Shown here in pieces: positions 48,657-57,929 of a stretch of 64,000 bases of DNA. Position 1 is the stretch's first letter, and each line of letters opens with the position of its first letter. The notes beneath the pieces are model-generated. The model worked only from the letters and a program-made list of their open reading frames with translations. It was not told the origin of the DNA and did not search any database. The stretch comes from Mucilaginibacter sp. (GTDB lineage Bacteria; Bacteroidota; Bacteroidia; Sphingobacteriales; Sphingobacteriaceae): positions 124,001 through 188,000 of the forward strand of contig JAQBOA010000041.1 of the NCBI GenBank assembly GCA_028288305.1, written 5' to 3'. The translations under genes and the position numbers were made by a program.

Positions 48657-49708
48657 TGAAGAAACAAATTGCAATACTTTCTAAATACAATTCAAATGGT
48701 GCAAGTTCCAGATATAGATCGTATAATTACGAAAAGTACTTTAAATCTCGTAAGATTGATATAACATATTTCCCCCTGCTAGGTGATAATTATATAGAAA
48801 ATTTATATCAAAAAAATAGATTCAAAACATTTGTACACCAACTTGAAGGAATAATAAAAAGAATTTTTCAATTGCTATTTTATATGCATAAGTTTGATTT
48901 TCTTATCATTGAAAAAGAACTTATTCCCAATTGCCCGTATTTCTTAGAAAAGTTGTTGCTACGGGGGAAAAACTTTGCTTTAGATTTCGACGATTATGCC
49001 GGATCAAGCTATAAAACGAACCCCCTTAAAAGAATTTTACTCAAAAACAAAATTGATAATTTAGCAAGAGTCGCAAAATTTGTTACAGTTGGCAACCATT
49101 GGTATTTTACAGAGATCAAGAGTAACAATTTAGTTTATTTGCCTACAGTAATTGATTTGGATCAATATAAGTCAATAAAAAAACATAGCAATAATCATGT
49201 AATGACATTAGTTTGGATTGGCTCGCCAACTACAATTAAATATTTGGAAAATTTAAAACCTGTATTACAAAAGCTCGCTAAGAGCAGGGAATTCAAATTA
49301 AAAATAATTGGAGGAAAATTTAGATTAACCGGAGTCGATGTCGAGGAAATTATTTGGAGCTCTGAATCGGAAATTAATGAGATTTTAACCGGGGATATTG
49401 GAATTATGCCTTTAAATGATACATTATGGGAGAAAGGAAAATGCGGCTTTAAATTAATTCAATATATGGCTTGTGGTTTGCCGGTAGTTGCTTCTCCATC
49501 ACCAGCAAATGAAGAAATCATAGTGAACAATAAAACTGGCTATATTGCTTCAGACCTCTCGCAATGGGAATATTATTTAAATAAACTCATGAACGAACAC
49601 GAATTACGTGCTGATTTTGGTTTTAGCAGTAGAGAAAGAGTTGAAAATTTATATTCTTACCAGATTTGGGGCGAAAAATTTGCTGAATTGGTATATGAAA
49701 ACTGTTGA
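48653..49708 (+). CDS. GT4 family glycosyltransferase
   Basis: 351 aa; SKYNSNGASSRYRSYNYEKYF, FKLIQYMACGLPVVASPSPANEEII. Confidence 0.88.
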   Translation: MMKKQIAILSKYNSNGASSRYRSYNYEKYFKSRKIDITYFPLLGDNYIENLYQKNRFKTFVHQLEGIIKRIFQLLFYMHKFDFLIIEKELIPNCPYFLEKLLLRGKNFALDFDDYAGSSYKTNPLKRILLKNKIDNLARVAKFVTVGNHWYFTEIKSNNLVYLPTVIDLDQYKSIKKHSNNHVMTLVWIGSPTTIKYLENLKPVLQKLAKSREFKLKIIGGKFRLTGVDVEEIIWSSESEINEILTGDIGIMPLNDTLWEKGKCGFKLIQYMACGLPVVASPSPANEEIIVNNKTGYIASDLSQWEYYLNKLMNEHELRADFGFSSRERVENLYSYQIWGEKFAELVYENC

Positions 49709-49781
49709 TATGTTATTACTAATCTACAGTGATATTCAATTTTAATATAAAAATAGCTATTCAAATTTGAGTTCTGCAACT

Positions 49782-50663
49782 TTAATTCTTAATTCTAAAA
49801 ATATAGCTCATAGCTGATTTTAAAAAAAATATTTTTTTATGAATAATTGATTGTCTTGTTGCCTTTTTTAATAGACGAATATCAAAAAAAAAACTATCTG
49901 TAAATGACATGCAAAAATGGCTAGCCCCATCTAAATAATACTTAAACCTAACTTTATCAGAATGAAAGCTATTTTTCATAACTGTAGAGAGAAAATGTTT
50001 CACTTTCAAGTCAATTACTACAAAAGTATTTGTGTGTGTTTTAAATCTCCTGACAAAATCATGATCACTAAAATCTAGTTTGATTAATTCATTATAACCA
50101 TTATTCTCATTAAAAGCCATCAAATCAATACACATTCCACAATTAATGCAAGAGTATTCTTTTAGATTGTTTATACCTGACTTAAGGTTTTTAGAATAAA
50201 AGTTTTGTTTGACATTTTTAGAATAAAACCCTCTTCCAAATTTTAAATGCCCTGGGGAAATAATATTACCATCAACAGTAAGCATAATCGGTACAAAAAG
50301 TTTTTCTTTTGGATAAGCATTTATAGCAGTGATATACTCATTTATGGTTTGGATGGGGAAATCTGTGTCTTGATCTAAAAGCAGCAGCCACTTTTTATTT
50401 TTTTCTAATGCCATTGAAGCTGCAGTATTATACGCTTTGCTAACACCGCTATTATCTTCGTCGCCATAATAGGTGATATTCCAATTAATATAACCGTTGA
50501 GTCTTTCGTTGTTGTTATATTTCGGAAAGTTATCATAAACCAATAAATCAATCTTTCTATCAATAATTTGCAATGATTTAGTTAGCGACGTGAAAGATAT
50601 TGAATCACTTAGTTTTGTTTTATATAAAACTAAAACTGCTAAAACATCTTCTTCAACCTTCAT
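49782..50663 (-). CDS. GT2 family (rhamnosyltransferase-like) glycosyltransferase, opposite orientation
   Basis: 293 aa; AVLVLYKTKLSDSISF, YGDEDNSGVSKAYNTAASMALEKNKKWLLLLDQDTDFP. Confidence 0.85.
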   Translation of the reverse strand: MKVEEDVLAVLVLYKTKLSDSISFTSLTKSLQIIDRKIDLLVYDNFPKYNNNERLNGYINWNITYYGDEDNSGVSKAYNTAASMALEKNKKWLLLLDQDTDFPIQTINEYITAINAYPKEKLFVPIMLTVDGNIISPGHLKFGRGFYSKNVKQNFYSKNLKSGINNLKEYSCINCGMCIDLMAFNENNGYNELIKLDFSDHDFVRRFKTHTNTFVVIDLKVKHFLSTVMKNSFHSDKVRFKYYLDGASHFCMSFTDSFFFDIRLLKKATRQSIIHKKIFFLKSAMSYIFRIKN

Positions 50664-51264
50664 TTTTTAGCTATAATTTAATCGATTAACAATTTGGGGA
50701 GCCATCAATTTTTAATAAATGATAGTGATCGCTATATTTTAAGCATTGTAATACTTAAAGCATACCCTTTACGATGCGGGGCAAATATTCAACATTTTTT
50801 TATTAATAAAGCCCTAAAATGTAAATTATTACCGAATTTTAATCAAATAAAAGGTACCTACTGATATAAAATCATAATACTATTTTTACGCATTATTCAT
50901 CATATCAGCCTTTTGCAAGCTTTGTAATTATTGTTATTTATTTGACTGATATAACCAAAAATAAAGCAAGTGAGTTGTTAATGAGGTTATTTCAAATTTT
51001 AAAAATCAGGTTCTACCTCAACTTTTATAAGAGATTACCTAATTGTAAGTTTTTTCCCCTGAAAGCTTCACCACGATATTATGCCGATTTTGGTTAACTA
51101 TAAAACAAATAACTTGGTGCCTTTGCACCGCGGAAATTTTCACTCCGTTCGTATTTAAAAACTTCTTTATTACATGTTCCAGAAGAAAGTTCGTAAGGGT
51201 AGTCATATCCTTGATAGGCTACCACCTTATTATGTCTAATTTTGGGAATATATGTGAGCCGATA

Positions 51265-51295
51265 TTTTGTGAGTTCTTTTTAATCGCTAACTTTG
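51265..51295 (+). promoter_or_regulatory. Complete Bacteroidota-type promoter (TTTTG-N18-TAACTTTG)
   Basis: TTTTG 51265-51269, 18-nt spacer, TAACTTTG 51288-51295; 132 nt upstream of the next ATG. Confidence 0.65.
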
Positions 51296-51427
51296 GCATT
51301 AAATAATTCCAAAACTTAAGAATCTGACAACAAAAGATTCTTTTAATTTTGACGCATAAATTTCGTAAAGATTATAAAATGGGTACTATTTGTTGTAATC
51401 TTTTTAAACATTAGTTTTAGTATTTCC

Positions 51428-52570
51428 ATGATGAGAGGCATGAAAATTTCGCTGTTTTTTTTATTTATCGGTTTATGCATTTTTCAAAAACTTTATTCCC
51501 AGAGCTTCGATAAGGCAGTACCTTCGGTATATTCAAATATTAATTTGCCTACAAATAAGGAGAGAACTTTAGTAGAACGTGATTTTAAAGGATCATATAA
51601 TATTAATTCTTGTTTGCCGCCAAATTATGTTAGAGATGGCTCTATTGATTATACTTCTTTTATTCAAGGGGTGCTGGATAAATATTCTAAAGTTGTTTTT
51701 CCTGATTTTCCTGTTTTAATTAATGAAAGCGGTTTAACAATTCATAGTAATTCAAAATTATATTTTCCTTCAGGCTCAAAATTATTTTTACGGCCGAGCA
51801 ATAATGGACATTATGAAATGTTAAGAATTCATAATGTTAGTAATGTCATTTTATACTACCCTGTTGTTGTTGGCGATCGTAAAAATCATTCAGGCACTGA
51901 CGGTGAGTGGGGAATGGGATTATCAATAAGTGATTCAAAAAATATTTTGATTCAAAAACCCAGAATTGATGATTGCTGGGGTGATGGCATCTATTTAGGA
52001 CAAAATTCCAACCCTAATATAAATATTCAAATTGTTAAACCTTTTTTAAATAATAATAGACGAAATGGGATTTCTATTATTTCGGTAAATGGTTTAAAAA
52101 TTTACCAGCCGGTTATATCAAACACAAATGGTACAAGCCCTATGGCTGGCATCGATTTTGAACCAAACTCGAATAATGATATTATAGATAGCATTTTAAT
52201 AGATAAGCCTATTACATTCAACAATTATTTTCACGGAATTCTTTTTGCATTGGGTAACCAGTCAGGCAATCATCAGCGATATATTAACATTAAAATTAAT
52301 AGTCCTATTGATGACCAATCTGCTTATGGTATAAGCTTTAAATTAGAGCAGAACCACGCTTTGCCAAATAACCCAAAAGGCTTGATAGAAATAAATAAGC
52401 CTGTTTTAAAAAATAATAAAATAAAATCTCTACTTTTTTATCCGGGAAACCTTGATAATACTGTTACCGTTAAAATTTCCAATCCTAAACTTATAAGCAC
52501 AAAACCCGATGAGCTCCTGAAAATCCAAAAGGAATTACAAGATAACAATAAAAATATTATTATACAGTAA
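51428..52570 (+). CDS. Secreted right-handed parallel beta-helix protein
   Basis: 380 aa; signal peptide; repeated ILIQKPRIDDCWGDGIYLGQNSN / RRNGISIISVNGLKIYQPVISNTNGTSPMAGIDFEP coils. Confidence 0.85.
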   Translation: MMRGMKISLFFLFIGLCIFQKLYSQSFDKAVPSVYSNINLPTNKERTLVERDFKGSYNINSCLPPNYVRDGSIDYTSFIQGVLDKYSKVVFPDFPVLINESGLTIHSNSKLYFPSGSKLFLRPSNNGHYEMLRIHNVSNVILYYPVVVGDRKNHSGTDGEWGMGLSISDSKNILIQKPRIDDCWGDGIYLGQNSNPNINIQIVKPFLNNNRRNGISIISVNGLKIYQPVISNTNGTSPMAGIDFEPNSNNDIIDSILIDKPITFNNYFHGILFALGNQSGNHQRYINIKINSPIDDQSAYGISFKLEQNHALPNNPKGLIEINKPVLKNNKIKSLLFYPGNLDNTVTVKISNPKLISTKPDELLKIQKELQDNNKNIIIQ

Positions 52571-52644
52571 TATTTTTATTGTTAAATCAACAGTAGGTCA
52601 CAACTTTTTAAATTCTATAACTATGGAGAATAAATATATAATTA

Positions 52645-54552
52645 ATGTGCGGAATTAACGGTCTCCTAAGTAAAGGGAACATAGGAAAGGAAACTATAAA
52701 AGAAAAACTTTCCTCAATGAATGATAAGATTGTTCACAGAGGTCCTGATGAAGATGGATTTTATACCGATAATTTGGATGAGTTTTCTATAGGAATGGCA
52801 ATGAGACGATTGTCAATCATAGATCTTTCTACAGGGCAGCAACCAATCTTATCAGTAGATAAACAAAAAGTAATTGTTTTTAATGGAGAAATATATAATT
52901 ATAGGGCACTAAAAGAAACGTTAATTAATGCAGGTATAGTTTTTTATACGAATTCTGATACAGAAGTAATTCTTAAACTATATGAGAAGGAAGGAATAAA
53001 TGCATTTTCTATGCTGGATGGAATGTTTGTGTTTAGCATTTACGATAAAACATTAAATAAAATCTTTATAGTACGTGATTTTTTTGGAGAAAAACCATTA
53101 TATTATACTCAAGAAGCAAATGATTTTTATTGGGCATCTGAACTTAAATCTATAATTAAAGTATTACCACAAATTCCTTCAATTTCTATTGAGGCACTCA
53201 ATATTTATTTTCAATTAACCTACATTCCGGCTCCGTTTACAATTTATAATAGGATCAGCAAGCTGGAGGCAAATAATTTTATTGAATATGATTGCCAGAG
53301 GTTTAGTTATCAAATTAAAGAAATAAAACAACAATATAAAGAAAACATAACTATTTCCGGTTTTGGCGATGCCGTTAGTCAAACTCATAATTTAGTTCAG
53401 CAAAGCATACAAAGCAGAACAGTATCCGATGTGCCCATTGGGACCTTTCTTTCCGGAGGTGTTGATTCCTCCATTATTTCCTTATGTGTTGCTCAACAAA
53501 CCAATTCAAAAATTGATACTTTTTCTATAGGATTTGAAAAAAAGGCGTTTGATGAATCGGATAAAGCAAGAACAGTTGCCAAATTAATAAATAGTAATCA
53601 TCATGAATTCATTATTGGGGAGAAAGATCTGACTGAAAATATAGAATCCATCTTACTTAATTTTGATGAGCCATTTGCTGATTCTTCTGCATTAGCTAGT
53701 TATTTAGTAGCCTATAAAACAGCTGATTTTGTAAAAGTTGCCTTAACTGGCGATGGAGGCGATGAAGTGTTTGGAGGGTACAATAAATATTACATGGGTA
53801 AATTGAACAGGCAGTATACAAATTTTGTTCCCAGTTATATTCACAATTCAATTCAAAGTGTTGCTTCCCGGGCATTAGCAATAAAGGATGATAAACGTGG
53901 ATTGCGCTTTAAGTTAAATAAGCTGATTAAGGCAATTAACTACAGTGGTGATTTTTATTACAATATTATTTCCCTTGGCTTCCAGGAAGATGAATTGGAG
54001 CAACTACTATTGGAATCGTTATTCAAAGATAAAGCATTAAACTACTACAAAGACAAAATTAATAACAAAGGTCAATCATTAACCGATTTTAGGAATATAG
54101 ACTTACACCTGAGTTTGGAGGGAGATATGTTGGTTAAGGTTGATCGGACAAGTATGTTAAGTTCACTCGAATGCAGGTCACCCTTTCTTAGTAAGGATTT
54201 ATGGCATTTCACTACTCAACAACTACCAGAAAGCTACCTAATCAAAGGTTGGGATAAAAAACACATACTTAAAGAGGCTTTTAAGGAGTACTTTCCTTCA
54301 GGATTTTTAAATAAGAGTAAGCAAGGTTTTGGAGTTCCGGTAGGTGATTGGTTAAGAGGCCCTATTAAAAATGAATTATTGTCTTATGTCCAACCAGACT
54401 ATTTAGAAAGGCAAAAGATATTCAATGTTGAATTAGTAAATAAATTAGTGACGGATCATATAAATCAAAAAATAGACAGTACGTTTAAAGTTTGGACATT
54501 TTATTGTTTTCAAAAATGGTACAAGAATATTTATGAAAGCAATAAAAACTAA
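52645..54552 (+). CDS. asnB: Asparagine synthase (glutamine-hydrolysing) family amidotransferase
   Basis: 635 aa; MCGINGLLS N-terminal Cys, LSGGVDSSIISLCVA PP-loop, LTGDGGDEVFGGY. Confidence 0.95.
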   Translation: MCGINGLLSKGNIGKETIKEKLSSMNDKIVHRGPDEDGFYTDNLDEFSIGMAMRRLSIIDLSTGQQPILSVDKQKVIVFNGEIYNYRALKETLINAGIVFYTNSDTEVILKLYEKEGINAFSMLDGMFVFSIYDKTLNKIFIVRDFFGEKPLYYTQEANDFYWASELKSIIKVLPQIPSISIEALNIYFQLTYIPAPFTIYNRISKLEANNFIEYDCQRFSYQIKEIKQQYKENITISGFGDAVSQTHNLVQQSIQSRTVSDVPIGTFLSGGVDSSIISLCVAQQTNSKIDTFSIGFEKKAFDESDKARTVAKLINSNHHEFIIGEKDLTENIESILLNFDEPFADSSALASYLVAYKTADFVKVALTGDGGDEVFGGYNKYYMGKLNRQYTNFVPSYIHNSIQSVASRALAIKDDKRGLRFKLNKLIKAINYSGDFYYNIISLGFQEDELEQLLLESLFKDKALNYYKDKINNKGQSLTDFRNIDLHLSLEGDMLVKVDRTSMLSSLECRSPFLSKDLWHFTTQQLPESYLIKGWDKKHILKEAFKEYFPSGFLNKSKQGFGVPVGDWLRGPIKNELLSYVQPDYLERQKIFNVELVNKLVTDHINQKIDSTFKVWTFYCFQKWYKNIYESNKN

Positions 54553-55729
54553 CAATACCCTTGTTCGTGTTACAACTGTTCCAATATCGCTTGAGAAATT
54601 GATAAGTGGTCAAATGCGGTTTCTGAGTGAACAAGGTTTTGAGGTTTATATGATTAGTTCCGATTATGAACAGGCAAAATTTCTGGAAGAAAAGGAAAAT
54701 GGCAAATATGTACCAGTAAACATGACCCGTACCATATCACCTGTTAAAGATTTACTTTCTTTAGTAAAAATGATTTTGGTATTTAGAAGAATTAAACCAA
54801 TAATAGTTCATACACATACCCCTAAAGCCGGTTTAATTGGTATGATAGCCGCTTGGCTTACCAGAGTACCTATACGTTTACATACTGTTGCCGGTTTACC
54901 TTTAATGGAAAGTACTGGAGCTAAGAGGCGGTTATTGGAAATGGTTGAAAAAATAACTTATTTCTGTGCTTCAATGGTTTATCCGAACTCATATGAGTTA
55001 AAAGAATTTATTTTAAATTCAAAGTTTTGTAAAACACCTAAGTTAAAGGTTATAGGCAACGGTAGCAGTAATGGTATTGACACCGATTTTTATAAATTAA
55101 CTCCTCAATTAATTAATAGTGCAGGAGCATTAAGAGCAAAGTATAATATTTCAGAAAGTGATTTCATATTTATATTCGTTGGAAGGTTGGTGAAAGATAA
55201 AGGTATTGAAGAGTTAGTTGATGCATTTGCTGATATTAACATACTTTATCCGGATACACGCCTACTTTTAGTGGGCGGAACAGAACCTGATTTAGATCCG
55301 TTATCTTTTAATTGTATTAAACAAATTGAAGAGAATTCAAAAATTATTTCCGTTGGTTATCAAAGCGATGTTAGAAAATATTTTGCAATAAGTAACGCGT
55401 TGGTTTTTCCTTCCTATAGAGAGGGCTTTCCAAATGTACCTATGCAGGCAGGTTGTTTTAATTTACCATGTATAGTAACTAATATAAATGGATGCAATGA
55501 AATTATTGAAGACGAAAAAAACGGATTGATAATTCCTGTAAAAGATACTGAAGAATTGAAAGTTGCAATGGAACGAATGATGAATGATAAATTATTATAT
55601 TTGCAGCTTAAAGAAAGTGCCCGAAAAATGATAATTGATAGATATGAGCAAAGTGATTTTTGGTTTTTATTGTTGGATGAATATCATACCCATTTAAAAG
55701 AACATGGTTTTCTACTCCCAAATTTTTAA
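54533..55729 (+). CDS. GT4 family glycosyltransferase
   Basis: 398 aa; VHTHTPKAGLIGMIAAWLTRVPIRLHTVAGLP, FVGRLVKDKGIEELVDAF. Confidence 0.92.
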   Translation: MKAIKTNNTLVRVTTVPISLEKLISGQMRFLSEQGFEVYMISSDYEQAKFLEEKENGKYVPVNMTRTISPVKDLLSLVKMILVFRRIKPIIVHTHTPKAGLIGMIAAWLTRVPIRLHTVAGLPLMESTGAKRRLLEMVEKITYFCASMVYPNSYELKEFILNSKFCKTPKLKVIGNGSSNGIDTDFYKLTPQLINSAGALRAKYNISESDFIFIFVGRLVKDKGIEELVDAFADINILYPDTRLLLVGGTEPDLDPLSFNCIKQIEENSKIISVGYQSDVRKYFAISNALVFPSYREGFPNVPMQAGCFNLPCIVTNINGCNEIIEDEKNGLIIPVKDTEELKVAMERMMNDKLLYLQLKESARKMIIDRYEQSDFWFLLLDEYHTHLKEHGFLLPNF

Positions 55730-56315
55730 ACGATTTTTTGACTTAATTTTTAGCCTTTCTTTATTCATTCTTTTTTTTCCTTTTTTTTTAATTCTTAGCT
55801 TCCTACTCACTATTGCAAACAAGAATACTCCTTTTTTTTTACAATCCCGTCCAGGTAAAAATGGTCATATATTTAAGTTGATTAAATTTAAAACAATGAA
55901 TGATAAGAAAGACGAGAATGGTAATTTTTTATCCGATGCACAAAGGATAACTTCGATGGGCTCATTCATTAGGAAAACATCATTAGACGAAATCCCCCAA
56001 TTGCTCAATGTAATTAAAGGGGACATGAGCCTGGTTGGTCCTCGCCCTTTGTTAATAGAATATCTTCCATTGTATAACAATATCCAAAAAAGAAGACATG
56101 AAGTACGGCCTGGAATTACAGGTTGGGCACAAGTTAATGGAAGAAACTCTATAAGTTGGGAAAAGAAATTCGAATACGACGTTTATTATGTGGATCATAT
56201 GAGTTTTTGTCTTGACCTGAAAATTTTGATATTGTCTGCAAAAAAAGTCTTTAAGGCAGAAGGAATTAGTTTACAAGGACATGCAACTATGCCATTTTTC
56301 GAAAAGACTAAATAA
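55704..56315 (+). CDS. Initiating undecaprenyl-phosphate sugar-1-phosphate transferase
   Basis: 203 aa; KRFFDLIFSL, KFKTMNDKKDENG, RKTSLDEIPQLLNVIKGDMSLVGPRPLL, RPGITGWAQVNGRN. Confidence 0.95.
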   Translation: MVFYSQIFKRFFDLIFSLSLFILFFPFFLILSFLLTIANKNTPFFLQSRPGKNGHIFKLIKFKTMNDKKDENGNFLSDAQRITSMGSFIRKTSLDEIPQLLNVIKGDMSLVGPRPLLIEYLPLYNNIQKRRHEVRPGITGWAQVNGRNSISWEKKFEYDVYYVDHMSFCLDLKILILSAKKVFKAEGISLQGHATMPFFEKTK

Positions 56316-56317
56316 CG

Positions 56318-57283
56318 ATGAATATATTAATAACTTCTGCAGGGCAAAGAGTATCATTGGTAAGAGCTTTCGAAAGCGAGCTTAAAAAACAATTTCCTTC
56401 TAGTAAAGTATTTACTGCTGACATGTCGCCGGAGCTAAGTCCTGCTTGTAACGTCTCTGACAGATACTTTAAATTAAAAAAAGTTACTGACCCACTTTAC
56501 ATAACTGAATTACTAGAATTATGCATTTCAGAAAATATTCGAATGGTTATCCCTACTATCGATACAGAACTCCAGGTATTAGCAGATCACAAAGAAATAT
56601 TTGAAAAAGTGGGCATTTTTGTTGTCATTTCATCCCCAGAATTTGTTTCCAAATGCCGTGATAAAAGAAAAATCAATAAATTTTTTCAAACTTTGGATAT
56701 TAATATTCCAAAAGAAATTGATAAAAACGCACCTGTTTTTCCACTGTTTATCAAACCATATGATGGCAGTTTAAGTGTTGATAGCTTTCATATCAAAAAT
56801 GCTGAGGAAATAACAAATTATCATATAAATAATGAAAAACTTCTTTTTATGGAATATATAGATAAGGTATATCATGACGAGTATACTGTTGATATGTATT
56901 ACGGGAAAGATAATTACTTAAAGTGCATAGTACCACGTAAAAGAATACATATTCGGGCAGGTGAAGTTAATAAGGGTGTAACATGTAAGAATATTATTGT
57001 ACCTTTTTGTAAAGAAAAATTGAACTATGTGAAGGGTGTAATTGGATGTCAAACGTTACAGTTATTTTTAAATAGGGATAATTTCAATATTATTGCAATT
57101 GAAATTAATCCTCGCTTTGGAGGAGGCTATCCGTTAAGCTATCAAGCTGGTGCAAATTTCCCTGCTTATCTTATTAAAGAATATTTCATGAATGTGCCTA
57201 TTGAATATACTGAAGATTGGGAAGAAAATTTATTAATGCTAAGATATGATGATGAAATCCTGATACATGGTTATAAATGCTAA
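56318..57283 (+). CDS. ATP-grasp domain protein (CarB/PylC-like)
   Basis: 321 aa; MNILITSAGQRVSLVRAFESEL, AIEINPRFGGGYPLSYQAGANFPAYLIKEY. Confidence 0.88.
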   Translation: MNILITSAGQRVSLVRAFESELKKQFPSSKVFTADMSPELSPACNVSDRYFKLKKVTDPLYITELLELCISENIRMVIPTIDTELQVLADHKEIFEKVGIFVVISSPEFVSKCRDKRKINKFFQTLDINIPKEIDKNAPVFPLFIKPYDGSLSVDSFHIKNAEEITNYHINNEKLLFMEYIDKVYHDEYTVDMYYGKDNYLKCIVPRKRIHIRAGEVNKGVTCKNIIVPFCKEKLNYVKGVIGCQTLQLFLNRDNFNIIAIEINPRFGGGYPLSYQAGANFPAYLIKEYFMNVPIEYTEDWEENLLMLRYDDEILIHGYKC

Positions 57284-57929
57284 TGAAAAAAGCTTTTTTA
57301 TATTCGATCTCGATGATACATTATATAATGAGATTGACTTTTTAAAATCCGGGTATAGCTGCATTGCCAAAATTCTGGAACCCTATTTAGAATATAGTAT
57401 TTTTGATTTAATGTTTGATAAATACAAAAACAATGAGAATGTTTTTGCCTGGATAATACAAGAATATAGCCCAATAACTCCGTTTAAAACCATTTATGAA
57501 CTTTTAGATATATACAGAACACACTTTCCTACTATTAAGATGTCTCAGGAGACTATTAAGTTTTTGGGAGATATTAAAGAAAAAAATATTTCTACAGGCC
57601 TTATTACTGATGGACGAAGCACAACACAAAGAAATAAGTTAAAAGCGTTAGGTATTGAAAATTATTTTACAGATATTATTATTTCTGAAGAATTTGGAAC
57701 TGAAAAGCCTAACAAATTAAATTATTTATACTTCCAAAAAAAACATCCTGAAAAAAGCTTTTATTTTTTTGGAGATAACACTTCAAAAGACTTTATTGTT
57801 CCTTCGAAATTAGGATGGAATATAATATGCATTAAGGATGCAGGTAAAAATATACATTTGCAGGAATTACATAAATTAAATTTTCCAAATACTATTATTT
57901 CATCATTTGAAGAAATAACACTCTTATGA
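57267..57929 (+). CDS. HAD-family hydrolase
   Basis: 220 aa; FFIFDLDDTLYNEIDFLKSGY, STGLITDGRSTTQRNKLKALGIENYF, FFGDNTSKDF. Confidence 0.92.
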   Translation: MVINANEKSFFIFDLDDTLYNEIDFLKSGYSCIAKILEPYLEYSIFDLMFDKYKNNENVFAWIIQEYSPITPFKTIYELLDIYRTHFPTIKMSQETIKFLGDIKEKNISTGLITDGRSTTQRNKLKALGIENYFTDIIISEEFGTEKPNKLNYLYFQKKHPEKSFYFFGDNTSKDFIVPSKLGWNIICIKDAGKNIHLQELHKLNFPNTIISSFEEITLL

